64,000 bases of DNA from Cerasicoccus arenae (lineage in GTDB: Bacteria > Verrucomicrobiota > Verrucomicrobiia > Opitutales > Cerasicoccaceae), in contig NZ_BMXG01000009.1 in assembly GCF_014651635.1 (NCBI RefSeq), positions 62,001-126,000 on the forward strand, written 5' to 3'. The position numbers and the translations under genes were made by a program. Each line of letters starts with the position of its first letter. Positions within the stretch are counted from its first letter, which is position 1. The notes under the pieces are model-generated. The model saw only the letters and a program-made list of their open reading frames with translations. It searched no databases and was not told where the DNA came from. Positions 46,293 through 54,015 of this stretch are shown here, one piece after another.

Positions 46293-47039
46293 CTATAGCT
46301 TCTCGGTGTAAGTTAGCCAAACATGCCCCGGCGGAGGCTCACCGAACACCTTGATTTCATCTTCTGTATAAGTGTGTCGCATGCCACTGGGCGAAAAAAC
46401 CAAAACACCAGTTACTCGCTCGCTTGGTCGCAGCATCGCCACACTTTGATAAAGCATTTGCCAACCAGTAGATCCACTCTCAGCAACTTGAACTGAAACT
46501 CTGTTCTTTCGATCAGGTTCCGGTTGTAGTATTTTTGCCTCCCCCGGATCGACGGTTGCGCGAATATCATCCAAAGCAATTGCCATTGAGCGTTGGCCGA
46601 GATTCAACACACGAAATGACCGCTCGGGAAATTCTCGTGTGTCATCATCATAATAAACGTTTTGAAAGCCGCTTTCACCTCCGGTAAGCCGGATCACCGA
46701 GAGAACGGAGGTCGAGTCATCTTCCGTCGGAGATGGTGCCGTGAGCGTTGCTACCTTTACTCGGGTAAGTTTCTGCTCAGGATCAACAGAAGAAACGTTC
46801 TTATAGATTTCCAATCGTTCCCCCGGACTGACTTGAACAGGACTACTGATTGAGTAAGGAACGTTACTTATCTGCTTGTATTGATTGCCATCTTTCAAGA
46901 AAAGCGCTCCGCCGGATTCATCAATAAAGACGAATCGCATGCTCACCTTATTCCCAATTGGCGCAGCATTCAAAGCGACAGTAGGACATAAGCACAGCAA
47001 TGCCTGAAAAGTCAAAAATATTAATAATTTACGATTCAT
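46293..47039 (-). CDS. Secreted protein of unknown function, coupled to the prepilin-like protein
   Basis: A 248-aa exported protein (signal peptide ending ALNAAPI). It is beta-rich throughout (SMRFVFIDESGGALFLKDG, VLSVIRLTGGESGFQNVYYDDD, FRVLNLGQRSMAIALDDIRATVDPGEAKI) with no family I recognise. The ATGA overlap (47036-47039) with the prepilin-like 1179-aa gene indicates coupled translation, so it is likely a partner in the same surface assembly. Downstream on the same strand only intergenic sequence follows before the permease operon. Confidence 0.55.
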   Translation of the reverse strand: MNRKLLIFLTFQALLCLCPTVALNAAPIGNKVSMRFVFIDESGGALFLKDGNQYKQISNVPYSISSPVQVSPGERLEIYKNVSSVDPEQKLTRVKVATLTAPSPTEDDSTSVLSVIRLTGGESGFQNVYYDDDTREFPERSFRVLNLGQRSMAIALDDIRATVDPGEAKILQPEPDRKNRVSVQVAESGSTGWQMLYQSVAMLRPSERVTGVLVFSPSGMRHTYTEDEIKVFGEPPPGHVWLTYTEKL

Positions 47040-50000
47040 AACTCATCATGATCAAGCCACCTGAAAGAGACGATTTGGTAGCGGCGACCAAAAGCAATAT
47101 TCTTAGAATCAGTGGGATCACTATATGCATCATCAACTGACGACACATAATCTGGAAGTCTCTGCACGACCGCCTCGCACCAAGATTGAGATTCAACTTT
47201 TTGGCTGATCGGATTGACCACGTCCCCATAAGCGCGGATTCGAAAAGTATCAGATCGCGCTGTAAGATATGGCCCCAGAGCCGAGAGCACATCTGCTTGA
47301 AGTAGATAGCCAGGAGAGCCAACCATTGTGGACACCTTCATGTAATCTCTCTCAGCGTAGCGATTTGCATCAAACTTGGGCTTAATCTTATCGAAACTAT
47401 GGCTGATGGTGTTGATTTGAGATTCAAAATCGTCGCTATGGATGGTCGCATCGATTGCGGACTGCAACGCGCCACTCAGTCCGAGACCATAGACATCATA
47501 ATTTCCGGGTATAAGGCGGCGGTTAACGAAATCAGACATTGATAGAAATGGTCCACGAAGTCGCACCTGCAAAACAATCTCATTGGCGAGCTGATCGATC
47601 TGATCGGTTGTTAAATTACGAAACCCTCTCCATGAGTCCTCAGTGGTCACTGTATCTACGACATTTGTCGCTCCTGACCGATGAATTGTCCGCGTGAAAG
47701 GTGCCGTCAAATTTTCGGTGTCAATTTCACTTCCGATCTTGATATCACGCAGACTCGATAGAACCGCTTTCCATGCTTCTGGTGAGGTGGAATTCACATT
47801 GAATGCACCTTCGCTAATAAGGTTCTTAGCCGCCATACGGCTATTTTCTTGTTTAGTGGCAGACCCACTTCCACGGTAGAGTGACTCGTCAGCCTTTGAT
47901 TCATCATCCAGTGAACGAAATGGCCTATATCGTGCGTTGACTAAGGTATCGGTGTTGAAATCGAATTCGCCGGAAGCTGGATAAGAAGATAAATAAAACC
48001 GGTCCCAAAGTATTTCATTCCAAATATAAGAACCATCGTAGTGCGTACCTGAATACGGCGACTCGAAGAGCTTATCTCGACTGACTAAGTAATGAGGATA
48101 TGAATTGGAAATCGGGTAATTGACCTGCCAAGACTGAACCGATGTCTTATCACTTCCGGTCGTCCGGAGATCTACTCGGTCAATGAATGCGTTGGTATTT
48201 AAGTGCTGGAGCTGCCCAAGCGACGTCAACGGATTTTTAGGATCTGGTATCGAATAGAGTAGGTTTTCAAAACCAACGTCAGAATCCAAAAATGGTGACG
48301 GTGCCAAGGTATTATAACTACCCGTTCCCGTAGCGATCGGCCCCCAACGAACGTTTGTATAATTACCGGGCTTCATTAGCAGGTGCGAATGGTAATACCC
48401 TTCGTTACCCGGATATCCCTTTTTCTGATGAACCGCACCCCATTCCGTCAGGTGATTTCTCGAGGTCGCACTATGATACCCAGTGATGTAATTCGTTCGA
48501 TAATTTCGCTCATAAAACAAACCAGTTCGCGTAATGTTATGGACGATATCCGAAAGCGAGCAGGTCAGCCCTGTACCTTTCATCTCATTCCCATTTATGG
48601 GATTATCCGCATTCATGGGGTAAACATATATGCCATCAAAGTCCGTAGTCCCGCCCGGATCAGCTACGTAATGACCTGTAACAATCTGGAGTAATTTGCG
48701 GTCCCTTTCGTTTGGATCATAATCCATGTAAAGCTTGGTCGTATAACTCGAGCTACCATATAAAATGGCGTGAGTATTGGGTGGCGTGATGCTGACCTCC
48801 GTATTATAGGTCAAGTGAGCATCCGGTGAGAAATCATTAACCATGATTACTTCGAATTCACGCTGGGCGGCAGTAGATTTTGGAATTGGAACGGTGGCTA
48901 AAAACTCTTCAACAGTAAAAATTTGAGCTACACCTGCTTCCATGCCAGAACTTCTCAATACGAGCTTGATCTCTCCAAGCCCACCATTCGGCAACAGACT
49001 TATACTATTCTCTTTGAAATCATCAGGTTCAGGATCCAGCGGGTCATCCGTAGGTTCTAATTCGTCAAACCCGATCTTCGGCTGATTGCTAGCGAAACGT
49101 ATCGTATAGTCAGACGGACCAAGCGGTACGCTGTAGGGATTGGCCAAAACTACGAGTGGATAAAAATTGACCCAAATTTGACCGTCCTGAATTCGTAATC
49201 CATAATACAACTTCGAGTGAACCACAATGGGATGAATCCCGTGCTGTGTCGACGTTAACAGCCTTGGGACTGCCTGCCCCCGGTCATTAAAAACACCGGC
49301 TGGCACATCCCCAACTTGATTACCCATATTGTTAAAAGACCACAGCATTTCCCAGGTCGGAGTATATGCCAGAATGCCCGGCGCTACATAAGGGTCTACC
49401 TTAACGAACGGCATACCAGTGGGGACTTCCGCCAGCGGCGACACCTCCTCATTCAGCACGCGGTTATAATCAGCAGATGGATCAATGACCGGCCCATCAT
49501 ATACAGCAGCAACCGCTGATCGAAGTGAGTTGATATCTGATTGGCCCAAAATATAGGAAAGGTCACGCTTTAGCCCGCCATGCTTTACATCTGCGAGCAC
49601 GCCTCGTGAATATACCGTCACATCATGAATGTTTTCATCGATTTCATCCCGAAAGTTGTCGTCGCTATAAAGTAGCCCCAGTTGATCCAACTCAAAAATG
49701 CCACTTAGCTTTGCGTCATTCGGCTGATAGATCGCAGCAAAACCGTCGTCCTTGCTTGTCGCAATCGCCTCAGCTGCGACCCGCTGAGCCGAAGCAATAC
49801 GGCGAAAGTAAGTGTCACTCGACGCCAGCTCTCCAGCATAGGGATCAACCAGATTAACGCGCGCTTTAACACCTTCGTCACCAACCCAATAAGCGTAGTG
49901 GCCAGTCGTTAACCCGGAATCAGTGGTTAAAGAAACTTCGGGAGCCGTCACCGCACGATTCATCGCATTCAAGTCAGTTCCGTTTCCAGGGCTAACCAGT

Positions 50001-50575
50001 ATTCGATGCGGCTTACCGTTGATATCGAGCACAGACTCACGAGGAGAACTCGTCAAAGTGAGACCTGTAATTTGATCGATGGGGTCAAAGGTAACTCCAT
50101 TCTCGTTGCCGCTGACCAGCCAGGATTTAAGGTCGGGCAAGGCATTTGCTGTCGTTGGGTTTTGCGGATCAAAATCATCCTCATTACCATTGCTCCATGC
50201 CCCAACCCAATGACGGTTTCGGCGATCATTCCAATAGTCATCAAACTTCACCATCTCAGCAGTTGAGTCCATATCCACTCCCACATCGACGCTCTCCGGT
50301 ATGAGAATATCAGCCTGACCAGTCACTCGTTGATCCGGCCCAGTATGACGCTGTAATTCGCCAATCGCAACGCTCAGTGCGAGTATCGCATTTTGTCGCG
50401 CTTCACTATTTCGGGCCGCATTGGTTGCTGCATGTACCTCTACTTTAGTTAAAGTTGCCATTGAAAGCAGCAATAACAGAATAAAAGCGGCCAGTGACAT
50501 TGCCACGATGATAGCGAAACCTCGCTTGTTTTGGGATAAGTACCTTCTATGTACGATTCTGCTGTTAGTCTTCAT
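47036..50575 (-). CDS. Giant PilX/prepilin-like protein (verrucomicrobial type)
   Basis: An 1179-aa protein with a prepilin-like N-terminus: NKRGF followed by a hydrophobic helix (AIIVAMSLAAFILLLLLSMATL, residues 21-42) and a long helix ending ALSVAIGELQRHTGPDQRVTGQADI (about 66-90). This start is a recurring one in Verrucomicrobia (Verru_Chthon-cassette-A-like), related to type IV pilus PilX/GspK pseudopilins. The remaining ~1100 aa are beta-rich with no clear domain; a helical segment (FRNLTTDQIDQLANEIVLQVRLRGPFLSMSDFVNRRL) near 970-1010 resembles GspK-type SAM regions. Followed directly by the 248-aa protein. Minor pseudopilins B, C, D of such cassettes are not adjacent. Confidence 0.65.
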   Translation of the reverse strand: MKTNSRIVHRRYLSQNKRGFAIIVAMSLAAFILLLLLSMATLTKVEVHAATNAARNSEARQNAILALSVAIGELQRHTGPDQRVTGQADILIPESVDVGVDMDSTAEMVKFDDYWNDRRNRHWVGAWSNGNEDDFDPQNPTTANALPDLKSWLVSGNENGVTFDPIDQITGLTLTSSPRESVLDINGKPHRILVSPGNGTDLNAMNRAVTAPEVSLTTDSGLTTGHYAYWVGDEGVKARVNLVDPYAGELASSDTYFRRIASAQRVAAEAIATSKDDGFAAIYQPNDAKLSGIFELDQLGLLYSDDNFRDEIDENIHDVTVYSRGVLADVKHGGLKRDLSYILGQSDINSLRSAVAAVYDGPVIDPSADYNRVLNEEVSPLAEVPTGMPFVKVDPYVAPGILAYTPTWEMLWSFNNMGNQVGDVPAGVFNDRGQAVPRLLTSTQHGIHPIVVHSKLYYGLRIQDGQIWVNFYPLVVLANPYSVPLGPSDYTIRFASNQPKIGFDELEPTDDPLDPEPDDFKENSISLLPNGGLGEIKLVLRSSGMEAGVAQIFTVEEFLATVPIPKSTAAQREFEVIMVNDFSPDAHLTYNTEVSITPPNTHAILYGSSSYTTKLYMDYDPNERDRKLLQIVTGHYVADPGGTTDFDGIYVYPMNADNPINGNEMKGTGLTCSLSDIVHNITRTGLFYERNYRTNYITGYHSATSRNHLTEWGAVHQKKGYPGNEGYYHSHLLMKPGNYTNVRWGPIATGTGSYNTLAPSPFLDSDVGFENLLYSIPDPKNPLTSLGQLQHLNTNAFIDRVDLRTTGSDKTSVQSWQVNYPISNSYPHYLVSRDKLFESPYSGTHYDGSYIWNEILWDRFYLSSYPASGEFDFNTDTLVNARYRPFRSLDDESKADESLYRGSGSATKQENSRMAAKNLISEGAFNVNSTSPEAWKAVLSSLRDIKIGSEIDTENLTAPFTRTIHRSGATNVVDTVTTEDSWRGFRNLTTDQIDQLANEIVLQVRLRGPFLSMSDFVNRRLIPGNYDVYGLGLSGALQSAIDATIHSDDFESQINTISHSFDKIKPKFDANRYAERDYMKVSTMVGSPGYLLQADVLSALGPYLTARSDTFRIRAYGDVVNPISQKVESQSWCEAVVQRLPDYVSSVDDAYSDPTDSKNIAFGRRYQIVSFRWLDHDEL

Positions 50576-50720
50576 GCTAACATTGGGGTAAATGGTGTGT
50601 CATTATTCTACTTCTTAATCGGAGTACATTTTTCAAGGGGGGAGATTTGATCTGGGTAGCCACGGCTGCGAAAGCAACTAAGCATCTTAAATGGCTTAAT
50701 ATATTAAAGCCATGTTGATA

Positions 50721-50772
50721 ACATATGGCATGCCCATATGTGTTTCAACTCCGCCGCTATGCAATTAGTTGC
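50721..50772 (-). promoter_or_regulatory. Two palindromes upstream of the prepilin-like gene
   Basis: ACATATGG-N5-CCATATGT (50721-50741) is an 8-bp inverted repeat, and GCAATTAGTTGC (50761-50772) is one of the five GCAA-N4-TTGC palindromes of the window. They lie about 150-200 nt upstream of the 50575 start in a 286-nt spacer. Confidence 0.55.
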
Positions 50773-50861
50773 GTAGGCGAGATCGGTGAGGCCGTTTTTG
50801 CTACTAATGAGTGGTCGACGTTAACGTCTTTGATACCTCGGCAAATACCTCGTTCATGAGA

Positions 50862-51749
50862 TTATTGGTATTTATGGAAATCTTGGAGGTCAAAAATCTT
50901 CCATGACTTTTCATCAGTGCGTCGATATTCCAGCACCAGCCCAATACTCTTGGCTGGTCCTTGATAGTAGGCTAAGTGAAAACGCTGCTTTCCTGCCTTA
51001 AGCACAGCTTTCCCAGTTTTAGCCTGCATGCCATGGTTACCGTCGTTGTCGATAATTTCTTTGCCGTTGATTTCAAGGATTGAACCGTCATCGGAACTGA
51101 GGCGAAACTCATATTCACCCGCCAATTCTTGTGGCCATTCCAGCACCGCTTTGAAGTCGATGGCAAACCACTCAAACTGATCGGTGACTCCGGGAAATCC
51201 ATCGGTAAAATCCCGGACAGTCAGATTGAATGCGTAACTATAAATCTTTTGAGTTTGCCGACGCTTCTTCTTCACATCCTTGAACCATTCGTTATCTGAA
51301 CGTAATCGACTGATGTGATCGAAGGTATAGATCGTGCCGACCCAAGAATGATCAAGTTGTTTAACGGTTCCGAATGAATCGATGTTTAAGGATTGTTTTT
51401 TAAGCATCCCTTGTAATTGGCCAATTCCACCTGCTCCCGAAATTTTGCCAATTCCGATACTATCGCTGGATTGAATTACCGGGACTTCCATATCCAGCGG
51501 CATTATCTCAGCCATACTCACTACCGATCGCGTCATAACGGGCGCACTAGCCGTACTGGAAAGCTGAACTTTAATTTCGGGTGGCGGTGGTGGAATAGCC
51601 GAAGGAATGTCTGGGGCAACTAATTCTGGCTCTGTTGCCCGTAAGGACTGAAAGATAGTAAATCCGCCCAGCGCGAATAAGGCGACGAAGTGCGCAATCA
51701 AACTGACAACTAGCACTTCAACTAGTGGTAAGTTTACTTTACGTCGCAT
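50862..51749 (-). CDS. Membrane-anchored PA14-like protein
   Basis: A 295-aa protein with a TonB-like N-terminus: a basic start, one transmembrane helix (residues 12-35, VVSLIAHFVALFALGGFTIF), then a Pro-rich linker (IPSAIPPPPPEIKV). The C-terminal 140 residues show a PA14-type beta barrel (AVLEWPQELAGEYEFRLSSDDGSILEINGKEIID, FHLAYYQGPAKSIGLVLEYRR), a carbohydrate-binding module in many secreted glycosidases. It follows the GH5 gene at 27 nt on the same strand, so the two are likely an operon. Role inferred: sugar-sensing or enzyme anchoring at the envelope. Confidence 0.7.
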   Translation of the reverse strand: MRRKVNLPLVEVLVVSLIAHFVALFALGGFTIFQSLRATEPELVAPDIPSAIPPPPPEIKVQLSSTASAPVMTRSVVSMAEIMPLDMEVPVIQSSDSIGIGKISGAGGIGQLQGMLKKQSLNIDSFGTVKQLDHSWVGTIYTFDHISRLRSDNEWFKDVKKKRRQTQKIYSYAFNLTVRDFTDGFPGVTDQFEWFAIDFKAVLEWPQELAGEYEFRLSSDDGSILEINGKEIIDNDGNHGMQAKTGKAVLKAGKQRFHLAYYQGPAKSIGLVLEYRRTDEKSWKIFDLQDFHKYQ

Positions 51750-51776
51750 ACTGATATGTCCGTTTGAAAGTAATAA

Positions 51777-53408
51777 TTAGCGCATTTTTTGAGATTTAAA
51801 TTTTTTGCCAGAAAACGCTTCGATGACTTGCTCGCCCCAGAATGGCGTAGGCGTGTAGTTCCAATCAAGAAGAAGGCGGGGTGAAGCACGCGGATGAAAG
51901 CACCACGCAGTCCAATTGAGCCGGTAATCTTGAATCACTGCCAACATTGCCGGCACCCAAGTCTCGGCATCCTCCTGTGCACTGGCTGCCATCCATTCCA
52001 TCTTATTAATGTCGGCCCCGACTTCACCAACGAAGATCGGGTATTTATCAGCGACTTTAAGGAATTTGTTCACCCAGCCCTTTTTCCATGGATAGACATG
52101 CGTCGAATACATGACTCCGTTAGCTTGTGGGTCATCCTTAACCGCATAGCCATCAAGAATACCAGAAAGGTCATAGGCCCAATCCAACCCACCGATAACA
52201 ACAATATTTTTGGCACCCGTGGCGCGGACTGTATCGACCATAGCCTGCATTCCGGGCGACTCAAATCCCTGGGCATTCTTAACCTTTTCATCCGCAGTTA
52301 GAAATGCGTCCTCATCGGCCTTTTTGCCTTTTTCCGCCACAAATCCCCCATTAAGCCAAACATCCCAAGTAATGCCATGCGGCTCATTAATCAGATCAAA
52401 TAGGACGGCTGGGTGGTTCGAATAGCGAGTCGCAGCATCCTTCCAAAACGTTAAATACTCGTCCTTGGGAGCACGATAGCGGTGGAGGTCCAGCACGACA
52501 TACGCGCCACGATTTGCAGCGAGTGTAATGACGTTGTCTACAAGCTTACGGTAACTCTCACCATCATCATCGAACCAATAGGAATCCTTGACCGGTAGCC
52601 GGATGACATTCGCACCCCACTTATCAATAGCAACTTCTGTCGATTTTAATACATTTTCGCCGCGCGCACTCCATTCGAGACTGGCAACATTAACACCTTG
52701 GAGCCAAACTTCCTTGCCTTCAGGATTGTGTAGACGATTCCCGACAACTTTCAGCATCGGTGGCCATTGGTTAGTCTTGGGTGCTTCGACAGCAACGGTG
52801 AGGCGCGCCTTTTCGGCAGCTTTAGCATCAGCCTTAGCACGAACAGCTGTGGGATCAACTGGCTCCAGTCTGATATCGTCCAAGTCCATAACCCCTTGTT
52901 TGACCTGAAAGAGGCTGGGCATATATTCGAGGGCAACTGCGTCCTCTGGAACCAGAAACACGACTGATTTTTCCTGCCACTCATTTGTTGATTTCCTCAA
53001 ATAAGGATGAGGAGGAGAAGTCGATGCCTTGCCGCCACTGGCGTTCTTAAAGTTCATCATAATGCGGGCGTCGTACCATGCTTTGCTGCCTGGTTTTAAA
53101 TTTGTTGTCCGCCAGCGCCAGCTAAGTTTGAGCGCTTGAACTCCCGCAGGGATATCGACCACTCGATAAAGCATCGCGGTTTTACCCGGCTCCAAAGAAG
53201 TCAGCCGAGCATAAGTATTCCCGCCGTCTTTTTCGTAACTAAGCGATCCACCGGGGCCACTCCAATCAGCGGGACCGCTAGTGCCATTTCTCTCAAAGTC
53301 ACCGTTGGATATTAAGCTGTCCGAAGCATGGAGGCCTGTCACAAAAATCGATCCGAAGCCCACTGAGAACAAGATTAAGAATAAGGATATTTTTCTTTTA
53401 ATATTCAT
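51777..53408 (-). CDS. Secreted GH5-family glycoside hydrolase with N-terminal CBM
   Basis: A 543-aa enzyme. A signal peptide (to about HASDS) precedes a CBM-like beta-sandwich (residues 33-190: LISNGDFERNGTSGPADWSGPG). The GH5 barrel runs about 215-535: WLQGVNVASLEW, catalytic acid/base E342 in FDLINEPHG, H437 in STHVYPW and nucleophile E462 in IFVGEVGAD. Substrate is a beta-glucan or mannan; sub-family not assigned. A PA14 gene follows at 27 nt. The start faces the second GH5 gene (54016) across a 607-nt region holding two palindromic operators. Confidence 0.85.
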   Translation of the reverse strand: MNIKRKISLFLILFSVGFGSIFVTGLHASDSLISNGDFERNGTSGPADWSGPGGSLSYEKDGGNTYARLTSLEPGKTAMLYRVVDIPAGVQALKLSWRWRTTNLKPGSKAWYDARIMMNFKNASGGKASTSPPHPYLRKSTNEWQEKSVVFLVPEDAVALEYMPSLFQVKQGVMDLDDIRLEPVDPTAVRAKADAKAAEKARLTVAVEAPKTNQWPPMLKVVGNRLHNPEGKEVWLQGVNVASLEWSARGENVLKSTEVAIDKWGANVIRLPVKDSYWFDDDGESYRKLVDNVITLAANRGAYVVLDLHRYRAPKDEYLTFWKDAATRYSNHPAVLFDLINEPHGITWDVWLNGGFVAEKGKKADEDAFLTADEKVKNAQGFESPGMQAMVDTVRATGAKNIVVIGGLDWAYDLSGILDGYAVKDDPQANGVMYSTHVYPWKKGWVNKFLKVADKYPIFVGEVGADINKMEWMAASAQEDAETWVPAMLAVIQDYRLNWTAWCFHPRASPRLLLDWNYTPTPFWGEQVIEAFSGKKFKSQKMR

Positions 53409-53642
53409 TACTAATTAAATTCAATAAATTCAAAATCAGCAAAACAGACGCTAAATCCGAACAGAATACTCGCAGCGCGAATTACCGAATGATGCATTGA
53501 TCAAAAAGGGTTGTTTTTTTGGGAGGGGGGGAGGTTGTGCGCTCAGCAGTTAAGAAACAGGACAAGCACTGAGCTAACGGATTTCCTTTTGTCTTGGCTT
53601 TAATCGATTCCAGAAAGATGGAACGAGCAACACATACAGCCC

Positions 53643-53654
53643 GCAACTAGTTGC
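53643..53654. promoter_or_regulatory. GCAACTAGTTGC palindrome (GH5 divergent region, site 1)
   Basis: Perfect 12-bp palindrome, 235-246 nt upstream of the minus-strand GH5 and 362-373 nt upstream of the plus-strand GH5. Same sequence as at 36792. Confidence 0.6.
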
Positions 53655-53771
53655 ACAGACCAAGGCACAGATAGATGAAAACAGAATTATTTTGATTACT
53701 TATATCCCAAAATACATGAGTTTTAATTATCATTTTCTGACTAAAATCCATTAGCCTACTGGCATGATCCT

Positions 53772-53783
53772 GCAATCAATTGC
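53772..53783. promoter_or_regulatory. GCAATCAATTGC palindrome (GH5 divergent region, site 2)
   Basis: A GCAA-N4-TTGC element, the exact complement of the one at 58523. It lies 233-244 nt upstream of the plus-strand GH5 gene and 129 bp from site 1, a spacing that would permit looping between two bound dimers. Confidence 0.6.
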
Positions 53784-54015
53784 GCAATGCTGACGTTGAT
53801 CAGTAGCGACGTGTGTGCTTATCTGCTGGCACTAAGCAATCATTGTATTGCAATCCCCCGCCTCTCCCACTCGCCCCCCTACTAGCCTCACGTGCTCCCC
53901 TACTCATCCGTGCTCAATTCGCACCTCTCTACGCGTACCCCGAGCACTGGACACGAGAAGCTACTCCATTTTTTAGTATATTAACCCTAATAATAACAAC
54001 TAAAAACAACAAGAT

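Larger units (their letters stand above)
53409..54015. other. 607-nt divergent regulatory region between two GH5 genes
   Basis: Contains a G3-A-G7 run (53521-53531), GCAACTAGTTGC (53643-53654) and GCAATCAATTGC (53772-53783), 129 bp apart. A plus-strand ORF of 74 codons (53813-54037) has the composition of non-coding sequence (Leu/Pro/Ser-rich, overlapping the GH5 start) and was not accepted. No RNA gene was found. Confidence 0.7.
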
